Assembly: GCA_012845835.1 (NCBI GenBank)
Contig: JABAKD010000010.1
Location: 17,309,204 to 17,373,203 of the forward strand
Source of the DNA: Undaria pinnatifida
Lineage: Eukaryota; Sar; Phaeophyceae; Laminariales; Alariaceae
Direction: 5' to 3'
Length of the DNA: 64,000 bases
How positions within the stretch are numbered: the stretch's first letter is position 1; the number at the start of each line of letters is the position of its first letter. The translations under genes were made by a program, and so were the position numbers. Shown here piece by piece: positions 10,800-21,599 of the stretch. Below the pieces are notes generated by a model, which had not been told where the DNA came from, ran no database searches, and saw only the letters and a program-made list of their open reading frames with translations.

Positions 10800-13407
10800 C
10801 AATAATAATTAATTATAATCAAATAAAACAGTAAGTACTTAGTACATACAGTACCTGGTAATAATAGACTAGACTATTATTGTTATAGACTAGAGACTAT
10901 TATTAATAATATACTCCGTATTTAAATAGCAAAACAACGAAACCAACAACAATAATAATAATAACTGCTGCTGCTACTACTATTATTGTTAGTCTCTAGT
11001 CTAATACTACTTACTACAGTAAACTGTTAACAGAGCAGCAATAACAACACGAGAGAGAGAGGCTTGTTGTGTGTTGTCTCGTATATATATGCTGTATTGT
11101 GTTGTTGTTCTTGCTGTAGTCTATTATAATAATATGCTGTGGTGTTGTATGAGTGCGCGAGGCGAGAGAGCCGTCGTCCTTTTTTTCTTGTGGCTTTTTT
11201 GACAGTTAGAAGTTTCCGATCGTCTCTCTCTCACTCGCTGTTTGTGTTTTATTTCTTGTTTGATCCGCGGCTGTATTGTTGTGTGGTCATGGCTTTTTGT
11301 CGGTCCCCGGCCCCCCCTCCCATTCATTGCGCCGACGCTGTTTTTCTACTTTTTGCCGTTGATGGTGCAGGGTAACACTACTATAATTATACCATTAATA
11401 CTCTACTAACGATTGTGTACTTTTAGGCTGGCCTTATACCATGCCACCACCCGCCAAATTGTAAAGATGGTGTGATGAGGCTGTTGTTGTTATCGTTGTG
11501 GTCCTCCACCCTTGTGCTGGATGTACACCCCCAGCAAACTTGTAGCAGGTACTGCTGCTGCTGCTGTTGTTGTTGTTGTTTTTGTTGCTGTTGTTGTTGT
11601 AGAAACCTGATATTTTGCTGCTGCTTATTCCGTGCAGCCTCGGATAAGATTCTATGACAGCATACTGCAGCAGTGCTGCTGCTGTTGTATGTACCAGAAA
11701 AAACGGATGAACAAGTATTATTAATAGAAGGCCATATACAAAACCTTCGTCCGCCGCGAAATTGCAAGATGCACAAAAAAAAAGCAGCGAGTGTACGCGC
11801 GTCGTACTGCGTACCAGAAGGAGGGACCTGCTGTACTGGCGTAAATACAGGCGTACACACTGGCAGCCAGTGATCATTGAATGTGTAGGATCTTCCAATA
11901 TTCTGATTAGCATCATGTCGCACAAGGAAGACATACCCTGTGATACGAGTACAAGTATTTATTGCATAATGGAGGCAATCTTGAGATAAAAAAAGCACAC
12001 CAAACAAGGGAAAGATATTTTTAAACATGCACGCGCGAGAGAGATCTGCTGACTCTCGATCTCTCTCAAGATAAAAATTCGGAACAAACGAACAAACATC
12101 ACAACAACACAGGCAGAGCGGCTGCACCGAGGAAAGAAAGAAGCAAGCCACTTTCCTTTCATTCCCACGCGTGGGTAGTTTACGCGCGAAAGCTGTGTGT
12201 GCATGTATGTGTGAGATGTGACTCCCCGGCGTGCGGTGCCGGGTCCGCAACTTGGGCTTTCGGCACAGGCGCAACCTGTGAAGTGTAAGTGTATCACGAG
12301 AGCTCAGATCAGACCATCATCATGAGTTTTGTTCTGGTAATATTTAGCCTGACATTTTTAGACCATAAAAGATGACGTATTATTAGTGCAGAATCATGGA
12401 ACTCCAGAGAAATGTTGCACCTGGGTCTCCGAGTATAATTTTCTGGAAACAGCCACAGCACCGCGCGGTCAGCGGTGTTGTGTGTTGGTGCGTGGTGTTG
12501 TGTGTATGGTTTCCAGTCCAGCCCGGCTGATGATCTGCGCACGCACTCTGCGCGTGTAGCCTCACCTCCTCCTCGTCCTCCTCCTTCAAAGTCAATCAAC
12601 CGCAACCTCCCGGCGTGGGGTGCAGATTCGCTACTTGTACCGACAAGCACACCTACAACGCACTTTTGCTGCATGCATCTGATCATGGCCCGTCGGGCAA
12701 TCACCGATATACCGTTCACATTTTTTCGACACCTGAAAAAAATAGCGCAAAAAGTATTACGTACGTACCAGTGTGGACAAAAATATAAAATACATTGTAA
12801 TATAAATATCAATATAATACGGTATTTATTTTAACGTTGTCATTGGCGCGCCAGAAAACACCCGACTGCCCGACACCCGACCCGACCGACGAACGCAGTG
12901 ACACAGTTTCTGCCCGGCAGTGGCTGAAGATCTGAATATTCACACTTTATCCATTTTTTCTTTTTTGAAGAAAATATTTTGACAACGGAATGACTTTCCT
13001 TCGTAAAACAAATATTCTCTTTTTTGCTCTGGTCCACTTCTTTTCTTTTCGCAGACGCTGCAGGTGGCGCGCAGAGAAACACGCACACCAAGCACACAGC
13101 AATTTTTCACCAGGTTTTGTTTTCTGTGATCGCTCACAAACACAATAAGAAGGCAGGTCAGGGTACCTGGTGAAGCACAACCAGCAGCAGCACCTGAGCG
13201 GCGAGCGAAGAGTTTTGCGTGGAACATAAGCAGGGAGCGCGGTGCACCGCAGAGCACTTCAGAACACTCTCTCTTCTCCTCCTCCCTCCCGACCCTCGGG
13301 TAGCAGCAACAGCTTGCTTGCACGCGTGCACGTGCTCCAAAACTGTTGAATCTCCTGAACCGAAAAGAGCATCTTCTATCTCAGAGCTCTAGAGTCCCCA
13401 AGTTTGG
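10800..13407. other. upstream region of the HSF gene, no other gene recognised
   Basis: It contains a short TGT/TGC array (11545-11602), AT-rich sequence with repeated TAGACTA motifs (10855-11015), and antisense frames up to 283 codons (11423-12274) that run through the trinucleotide array and show no domain. The final few hundred bases presumably hold the HSF promoter and 5' leader. No TATA box or inverted GAA/TTC heat-shock element was identified with confidence. Confidence 0.4.
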
Positions 13408-16400
13408 ATGGGCTTAGTGCACAAGGTAAAGCGGGCTGCGGCTGCATTCGAGAGCCAGATGGCCGCCAGCAGTCCCTTGCCGGTGGCCTCCTCCCCCTCC
13501 GTCTCTGTTTCCAAGTACCCTCGCTTCGGGAAGCGAGGAGCACCGCAAGCATTCCCATCAAAACTCTACGAAATTTTGGAGGGCGAAAATCCGGACATCG
13601 TCGGCTGGACGTCAACTGGAAGAGGATTCGAGGTAAGCGTTTAGGCTGTCATACAGGCGATACGTGCTTGGTGGTTGACAGGCGTTGAGGGTTGCTCTAG
13701 ACGTGCGGACGAATGCAAGCTGCGTGCGATCGCCCGGGGTTGGCTTTGGGTAGTCCCGGCTTTGCCTGTGGCGGAGTTGCCCGAAGCGAGCGCTACTTCG
13801 AGCCGGCCGAAGCAGAGCGGGGAAATGTATCGGGGAAAACGGTATGCTACCGCGATTGCGTTCTGGATTCGCTCCCGCGCGGTGAATTGATTCATTCATT
13901 TTCGGGAGGTGTGCAGCTCGTGCAGCTCCGAACTGGAGCGCAAACATAGGACATGCAAGGTTTCATGGGTGCGCCAGCAGTGTGTTAACCCCTTAGCAAG
14001 GGAGGTAGCAGTAGCAGTGGTAGCAGCAGCGGCAGCGGCAGCAGTTGGGTAAATTTCAGGTCGTCGGCATGTGTCGGTAATTTGCTGGGGCTTCGTTCCG
14101 CGCACACCAGAGTTTTGGTTGTTTTTGGCATATATATCTGTGGTGCATACTGGTTTTACCTGCAGTGGGTCTTATTCACGTTTATATGATCTGTCCAGCC
14201 ATGTACACCCACCACAACCAGTGTCCGCGCTGACGTCTCATAGAGAGACGAGCTCTATGCTCACGAACTACGGGACAGAGATTCACGTTGCAAACACAAA
14301 CAAGGTGATTTGGTCATGCAGTGTGCAGTGCGGTGTGGTCAGTAGTACACTACAACTCAAGTTTTATCATCGCGAATGATTTTCGTGTCCTTCGCACGTG
14401 GTACAACAGCCAACAGCGGTCATCACAAAATATATACCAGAGATAATATAGAAATACGCTACACCTACACATCTGTAGCTGGTACGATATAATCGTAAAC
14501 CGTACACGCACGAGCGATATCCAGTTCGATGGGCACGACAGACGACAAAAATCTGAACTTTGACCATATCGTGAGTATCGTCATATCGTCATACTTGTAT
14601 AATACATTTTTCTTCCCCGCTCCCTCTTGCTCAAACGCCCCAACTAACATCGAAATCACCTCAAAATCTTTCTAGAGCCATCCACATGCCGCTGCTCCAA
14701 TCCCCCCCCCCCCCCCCCCCAACGCCCCCTCCTTCCCCACCACCCGCACCATCGCCTAGACGTAGCTCCACGCATACAGCAAACCCCTAAATGTATGCGA
14801 CCTAAAGCGGTTGAAAGCCCTTTTGCCCCCCCTCCCCCCCCCCCCCCCCCCCCCCGCCCCCACCCACCCACCCACCCACCCCCTCGAACACTCCGCCCTC
14901 TCCTCACTGGTTGTACGACTTACAGGATATGCATAATATACTGGCGCATTCCTTCCAAAACCGTCACATTTATCCCCTGAAACGATTTATGGTTTTCACG
15001 CACATTTTGAGTTGCCCGGCCCGTCCCCCTCCCCCCCCTCCCCGCCACCTCTTGTTCAAACCCATGCCCCCGCGCCCTTCAAAACTCCGCCCTCCCCACT
15101 GGTTAATTGTATACGACTTACAGTATACGCTTGATGAACTGATAAATTTCCTTCTACAGCTGTCAGGTTTTGTCCCCCTCAGAAACGGGTTTGATAGTTT
15201 CCGCGCACAGACTGACTAACATCACCCTGTTGACCCTGGTACAAGCTACACTGTAGTTGTAAGGGGAGTCGCCGACCTATATTCTTAATGAGGACACACA
15301 CCCAGTAATACGCGCGATCGGAGTATCACACACACCTTGCAAAGATGAGTTTCGACAAAATCTTCGATCTCACAGCTGGAGTGTATTTTAATTTTGATAA
15401 TAATACTTTCCCCCTGGCTAATGAACGGCCGTCCGAAGAAGAAAACGAAAAAAAACAGAAGAGGTTTGCGTCGTCGCGTCGCGTCCGCATACATACCCGG
15501 AATCTTGTGCTCATTTTTCTTCACCACGCCACCGCAGGCGACGCAGCCTTCATTTCATGCCCACCAATCGCACCCCCCACCGCCCGCTATGGCGAGTAGG
15601 TAGCGAGGCTTCTCGCGTGCGTGAGCCGCAATAATACATACCACAGGTATACGGGTACCGGGTTGGAATTGGGTTTGGTTTTGTCGTGGGGTTGACGATG
15701 TACTCCCTGGTTGCTGATTTCTTTTTACGTACATATGCATACCGGTAACGGTATACGTAATGGCTCTAGATTTATGTGTTTGTTTTTTACGGCTTCCTTT
15801 GTCCTTTTCTCATCACAAAACCTTCGTCGAGTTTTTCAGTATTTTTCAATATAACTTCGTGAAATTCATTCCGTGGTGTTGACGAGTCCTCAAAAACAAA
15901 AACATCAACAACAACAACGACGACAGCAACAACAACAACAACAACAACAACGACAACAACCGTATGGTATGCTGCGGCAAGCCGTTCCGTTCCGTGCGTG
16001 GTCACACTACTACTGCCGTTCGAAAAAAATGCTTCGCAACAAAACGAAAGCGGCCACCCACGGGTGCGGGTGGGTGCGTTGTTGGTGCATCTACAAGTAT
16101 CGATTTTCTTTAGGTCAGCATCTGTTGGAAATTCTTCCACACTCGTCACCACAAAAACAGCAATATATCTAGATAGTACCAGCAGTGGCGCGTTTTTTAT
16201 TACTGGTACATGATATGTACGAGGAGCACATATGTATTTCCTGCAGACGAACCATAATGTCTAAACTATCTACGGCACGCGAATACTATTAGTTGTGTGC
16301 GGTGCGTGTTTTCTCATGCATTAAAGATGCACAAACAACACCAGCTTTTCGCCTGCACCGAATCTATCTGTCTGTCCTTTTGACCAGTTGACGCGCGAAG

Positions 16401-19353
16401 AGAAAAGGAAGGCGCACCGCCCGTATAGACCGGAGACTAGACTGCGTATTTCAACACTGTTTTTATTCGCAATGAAAAGTGGAAAAAAAGAAGATTAATT
16501 TTATGCCATCTCCGACAAGTCCAGTCATCAATCGACATTATTTTCGCAGCTGTTTTTTTGGAGGACTCGGAGACGTTGCGTAATCCGCGAGCGCGGTCTC
16601 TGGGGACCTGCGGGAGACTTCACTCGTCTTTTCTCGTCACGATATTTTTGTTGTTTTTGACGTGTCATGTTGAGTGTTTTGAGTTTGTGTCGTAGACGTA
16701 TTTTGAATTTTTTGAGTTTTCTATTTTTTTTTTTTTCCCAGAGTTTTCGAAGCATCCGCTCATACTCTTTTAGATATGTGATATTTGTGTGTACCTGGCA
16801 CACCTACCTCCCCGACGAGCAGAAGTATCCACATTCCAAATGTACGAGTACCGGTACCACGTCTTTGTTCCGTTTTCGTCGTGACGCGCATGCACCCTGA
16901 CGACTCACGACCATGGCCTGACCGACTAATAGCAGTACACACCTTTTGTGTCATCATTCCTGGAATGGCAGATGTGCGACCCGTGACTTGAGCTGTCATT
17001 ATGTTTTGGCATGGCCCTTAGCATATTCCAGTGCTTTTGTCAAGGGATAGATACATAATGACCGCTGGAGCTATAATTTTGCGGTCGCGTGACTGCCGTA
17101 TGTGACAGAACCAAGTGTCTGGTGTGTAATACCTGGTACTTTCTTTTTTTCTTCTCACACTTCTACTTTCCAGCTTCTGCACAAGCCGTGGTCACAGGTG
17201 TCATCCCTTCTTCCCCCCGGTCCTTGCCTTCAATTTTTATGGCGCACAGGGTTCAGCAATCCCACTGCTCGTCGATTTTTCATCGAGTGTTGCATACTCA
17301 CGCTCTCGCGCTTTCCGCAAGTCAATTTGTGCACAATATTACTGTAATCCACCCGCCTCCGGAGAATTTCAGAGCCGAATTCCTCGAAAACCAAGGGGGC
17401 ATCAACTACACCAAACAATGAAATAGCCAAAATTGGAAATAGCCGGGGTTCGGAAGATGACCTCGTCGACATCTTTCCGTAGACGCGCCGCTCGGGGTGC
17501 GCACTCTACCCACTCTACCCGTCACCCGAGCAAATCTGCATTCAATTACGTAGTCAAGAGTCAAGAGTGAAGAGTGGGTCTGCTGTATCCTGCTTGTTAT
17601 ACATTTACGATAGGCTGCTGTTGATTTACAGTGGGTGGCGCTGTAAACACCACAAAACATCGTTTGTGTACCTGACTTGATGTGAGAACAACAACAACAA
17701 CAACCTGGTCCGCAGTATGCAACCCGTGACTATATTATCTAATATTAGGTGTCGTTATGACGTACCTACCTGGTACCCGGCATCGTTTTCCCGACGGTGC
17801 CTCTCATCGTATACCGGTAATATATTCGAGATACACCAAAATGCCACTGAGCTAGTTAATACCGGTCACTCGGCTACGCCTACGCAGTTTATTGATCCAA
17901 TATTGGGCAGCGCTAGCGATGAGATAATATCACCAACTCTACTTTCATGTGTGTATGCGACCTGCGAAGAGACCCGTGACTGCACTTTCGTTGTGCCGTC
18001 TTTTTGTTCCCACCAACGCTTCTCATTGCCAGGTGCGGGACCACGCCCGTCTTAGCTCCGAGGTGCTCGGGCGCTTCTTCAAGCAGGACAAGTTCTCCAG
18101 CTTCCAGCGACAGCTCAACCTCTACGGCTTCCGCAAGATCACGAAGGGTAGCGAGGCCGGCTCATACCAGCATCCCCACTTCCGTCGCGGGGAGCGCACC
18201 ACTCTCCTCACCATCCGTCGGTCAACGAAAGCTTCCCCCGCGCGCCTCGTACCCAGCTCCCCGGCCTCCCACCCCCCTCCCCCCGCCATCCCGTTCAACT
18301 CCATGTCGGTAGAGAGGCCGCGATCGGCGACCCCTAGCCCGCCTCCGGCCCCTGTTTCTCGCGGGGTGTTGCCGTGGCCCCGCCCCCCCGCTCAAACGGC
18401 GCCTCTGCGCTCGGACGCCCGCGGGGTTAGTCCGGACAGTGCGCGTAGTAGTTGCGGCGGAGGCGGTGGTGGTGGGCCGGCGCAGGGTCGCGTAAGCGGC
18501 GGCGACGCCCCCATTGATAGGCAGGGTGACCGTAGACAGCATCAGCAGCACGATGGTGGTGCGTGGACGAAGGAGGGTGGGAGTGGAGGTTGGGGGTACA
18601 CGCCGTCTATCGGCAGCCACAGTGGTGGTAGTGTCGAAGGTTGGACCAACGCCTCCAACCATCTTCAAAACGGAGGCGAGAGCGGTAACGGATGGAAGGA
18701 GGAAGAGATGCGGCCTTACAGCAGCGCCCAGGTAACTGGCTCGCGCGGCGGCCCGTCTACTGCTTACAGCGGTGGCGGTGCTCCTCAAGGCTCGCAGGGT
18801 GGCCAACAAGGCTCACAGGGGGGTCAACAGGGCTCGAAGTGGGAAGAGGAGGGCTCGAAGAAGGAGCACGAGCGGTCGCAGGGGCTTGACCACCAGGACG
18901 TTGAAGTTGTGGGGTTGCTCCAGAGGATGGCGAAGGATGCACAGGACAGTCCGTCCCGCAAGCAAGCCGTCCCATCTGCTAGGGTGGAGGGGGGGCATGC
19001 GCAGGAGCCGGCGGCGGCGGCGTCTTCGCATAGTCAAGCCCACTTTAGGATGCCGAGACCGTCACCGACAGCGTCGGGATCGGCAGGGCCTGAGGGGTGT
19101 CCGCAGGGCCAGCAGGTGGTAAGTGTCGTTGCTGTTTGTGTTTTGGTGTGTGGTGCAATTGTGTTGGTTTGAACTCCAGTACGGCTTTGTGGTTGTATGT
19201 GTAGAATGGAATGATGTACAGGTAGTAGCAGCAGTAGGAGGAGCAGCAGCAGTAGGAGGAGCAGCAGCAGTAGGAGGAGCAGCAGCAGTAGGAGGAGCAG
19301 CAGTAGGAGTAGGAGCAGCAGTAGTAGGAGCAGTAGTAGGAGCAGTAGTTGTT

Positions 19354-19395
<42 letters not shown>

Positions 19396-19401
19396 AGCAG
19401 C

Positions 19402-19437
<36 letters not shown>

Positions 19438-19536
19438 TAGTAGTAGTAGTAGTAGTAGTAGTAGTAGCAGTAGTAGTAGTAGTAAGCATCAGTAGTAGTA
19501 GTAAGCAGCAGTAGCAGCAGCAGTAGGAGGAGGAGG

Positions 19537-19571
<35 letters not shown>

Positions 19572-19616
19572 GAGGAGGAGGAGCAGCAGCAGTAGCAGCA
19601 GCAGTATTAGTATTGA

Positions 19617-19655
<39 letters not shown>

Positions 19656-19728
19656 CAGTAGTAGCAGTAGTAGCAGTAGTAGCAGTAGTAGCAGTAGTAG
19701 CAGTAGTAGCAGTAGTAGTAGTAGTAGC

Positions 19729-19789
<61 letters not shown>

Positions 19790-20969
19790 AAAGTAGCAGT
19801 AAAAGTAGCAGTAAAAGTAGCAGTAAAAGTAGCATTAAAAGTAGCAGTACAAGTAGCAGTAGCGGCAGGTAGCAGCAGTGTTGTTGATAGTTGATGTTGA
19901 TGTTGTCTGACATGTGTATATTCGGGTACCTGTTACCAGGCGTACTGATACAGTAGACCGTGACATGTCGGCATAAGACAAACGTCCTGTGTCATGCACT
20001 GCCCTGGTCCTAACCCTCTCCACCCCCCCCCCCCCCACCCGTACCACCCCCGTCCTTCTCTAACTACAGGTATTCGCCGGGCGTCTGTACGATATTCTTA
20101 ACCCCGAACAAGCGGGGAAAGCTCCTCCCGGCTACTATTCCGCCGGGTTCGGAGCCGACGGAAGGCCGACCACCCTATCCCTCCCCCCCCACCATCCCCA
20201 CCCCCACGCCCACCCCCACCCCGACCATCACCCCCACCCCGACCATCACCCCCACCACCACCTCTTACACCACCACCCCAACCTCCCCCCGCCATTCCCG
20301 CCTGCGGCGACTCCTTCTAACGGGTCGCGTGGTTTACGCGGCCCTTCTTTCGACGCCGTGAGCGCTGCTCACCGCGCCGGAGGTGCAACGGGGGCGGGCG
20401 AAATTTCGGAGTACGATAGGCGAGCGGCAATCGTAGCACGATCACGGTCTCGCTCTGCCGAGCGCGAGCGTGGGGAGGTGGCGTACACCCACAGCCAGCA
20501 GCAGCAGCACCGACAACGGCAAGAAGGCGGCAACAACTTCGACAGCAGTAGGTCAGTCGGAGGAGGCCGGGGAGGAGTCGGGGAGGGGGGGCGGGGGGGA
20601 GGAGGGGCGGGGGCAGGAGCAGGAGGAGGGCGAGGGTATCCGTGCGAGGGTGGGTTCCGGTCGGGCTCGAGCAAGATTAATGGCTCCCCGCTCCCTCGCT
20701 TCAACTTTGACCGGCATGTTAGTGGAAGAGACTCCGGCGGTACCGGAGGTCCTGACGTTGCTGATAGACGCGGCTCTCCGGAGGTGGCAAGATTCCACCG
20801 CCCTTCGTGGCGAGGACCGGAGTGCTCGTATGCGTCAGCGGCTTCTTCGATGGTTAGCAAGTATCAGGGCGAGAACGGTGGGGGTGTTGGTAGATCGGCC
20901 GTTAGGATGGAGGAGGCATGGGCCCCGCACCGCCCGCCGTTTGAGGCCGGCCGCAGAGTTGTGAACTGA
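13408..20969 (+). CDS. HSF: heat-shock-factor-type transcription factor, 3 exons
   Basis: Exons are 13408-13632, 18033-19118 and 20070-20969. Both introns fall in phase 0, and the joined frame gives 736 residues. HSF proteins bind heat-shock elements through a winged-helix domain in the nucleus. Here that domain spans residues 48-138: 'FPSKLYEILE' and 'VGWTSTGRGFE' in exon 1, then 'VRDHARLSSEVLGRFFKQ' and the hallmark 'FSSFQRQLNLYGFRK' at the start of exon 2, ending 'SYQHPHFRRG'. The donor GAG|GTAAGC and acceptor CCAG|GTGCGG join within the domain exactly where homology requires. The second donor (GTG|GTAAGTG) and acceptor (CTACAG|GTATTC) keep the frame open. The remainder is low-complexity: Gly/Ser/Gln-rich in exon 2, a His/Pro tract at residues about 478-515, and Gly-rich to TGA. 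No heptad trimerisation repeat was evident. The start is the only good ATG ahead of the domain. Exons 1 and 2 are firm. Exon 3 rests on splice signals and frame only. Confidence 0.88.
14195..14310. mobile_element. diverged R165-like repeat
   Basis: It shares the order CAGTGTCCG..CTGA, a GAGCTCTATGCTCACGA block (compare ATCAGCTCTGTGGTCACAA) and GGGACAGAGAT with R165, at low identity. Boundaries are approximate. Confidence 0.4.
14590..15400 (-). mobile_element. foldback-family arm, single (-), in HSF intron
   Basis: From right to left it carries the proximal module (inner edge CACAGCTGGAGTGTATTTTA at about 15373-15392) and then arm units with poly(C) tracts on + at 14701-14720, 14826-14855 and 15025-15040. 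No inverted partner follows on the right. Confidence 0.7.
17140..17337 (-). mobile_element. SINE-1 copy 4, 5'-truncated
   Basis: On the minus strand it runs from TTGTGCACAAATTGACTTGC-like sequence, through GCAGTGGGATTGCTGAACCC and CACCTGTGACCACGGCTTGT, to an A-rich tail (17139-17152 on +). The tRNA-like head is absent. Confidence 0.8.
19119..20069 (+). other. HSF intron 2 (951 bp)
   Basis: Donor GTAAGTG and acceptor TAACTACAG. Most of the intron is a trinucleotide array. The rest is T/G-rich on the 5' side and has a C-tract (20026-20036) just before the acceptor. Confidence 0.75.
19215..19870 (+). repeat. (AGT/AGC/AGG)n array, about 655 bp
   Basis: One of the longest simple-sequence runs of the window. 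AGT predominates, with blocks of AGC and AGG, a GTAGCAGTA sub-array (19650-19735) and an AAAGTAGC sub-array (19790-19850). The blockwise structure suggests repeated local expansions. Confidence 0.95.
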
Positions 20970-21590
20970 AGGTAAAACTTTGATGGTGTTGATGATTGAT
21001 GAGGGGTTTAGAGGCTGGGCCTAGAGTTTACTCGATCTAATCTTTCGCCGTTTTGATGGATGATTGGGGTTTGGGACTGGCCGGTTCGAGTTTACAACTT
21101 GATCGAAACTCATGACAAGGGTTTGTGTGGGTTTTGAGGCTAGCTGTAGGCTGTTTGCCAACGGGAGAATCAATCTCCCGTCATGTTTATGCATGGTCGG
21201 GCTTTTGAGGTCGGCCTTAGATTTGGCGACTTAGTCCAAACTTCCATCGTTGTCGTGGGGGCGATTGAGGTTTTTGAGGCCGGCCGTAATGTCGTCGAAT
21301 GAAGGATAAAACTCCCGTCATGTCATGGATTTTGGGGGGTTGAGGCTTAGCTGTACTCTCTCGTGAACTTGTTAACTGAATAAGAGCCCCCTTCGTGTCA
21401 TGGATGATGGGGTCTGAGGCTTGAAGTTGTCAGATTAAGATTGAACACCCGTGTCTTCGATGACGGGGGATTGAAGTCGGCATTGGATTTTTTTCAACTA
21501 AATCGAAATTCTCATCATGAAATGTATGATCGGGGTTGAAGGCTGTTCGTTAGAGTTGTCAGTTGCATCAAAACTCCATCATGCCTTTCG
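20942..21590 (+). repeat. about 65-70-bp tandem repeat overlapping the HSF stop codon
   Basis: About ten diverged units start with GAGGCCGGCC.TAGAGTTGTC-like sequence and end in TGATGG.TGATNGGGGTTT. Unit starts lie near 20943, 21011, 21078, 21137, 21208, 21277, 21341, 21415, 21472 and 21537. The first unit encodes the last codons of the HSF gene (FEAGRRVVN) and its TGA. The unit at 21277 is closest to it (GAGGCCGGCCGTAATGTCGT). Confidence 0.8.
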
Positions 21591-21599
21591 TTCGTGGGA

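Larger units (their letters stand above)
13633..18032 (+). other. HSF intron 1 (4,400 bp) with nested repeats
   Basis: It splits the DNA-binding domain between 'GRGFE' and 'VRDHARL'. It holds a diverged R165 repeat (14195-14310), a minus-strand foldback arm (14590-15400), an (AAC)n run (15907-15962), a truncated SINE-1 (17140-17337), a short (AAC)n run with a TGTGAGAAC start (17684-17705) and unassigned AT-rich sequence. The small frames in it are not called genes. Confidence 0.85.

Noticed and set aside
11423-12274. 283-codon minus-strand frame
   Set aside because: It crosses the TGT/TGC array and has no recognised domain. Length is explained by the poly-Gln run and chance.
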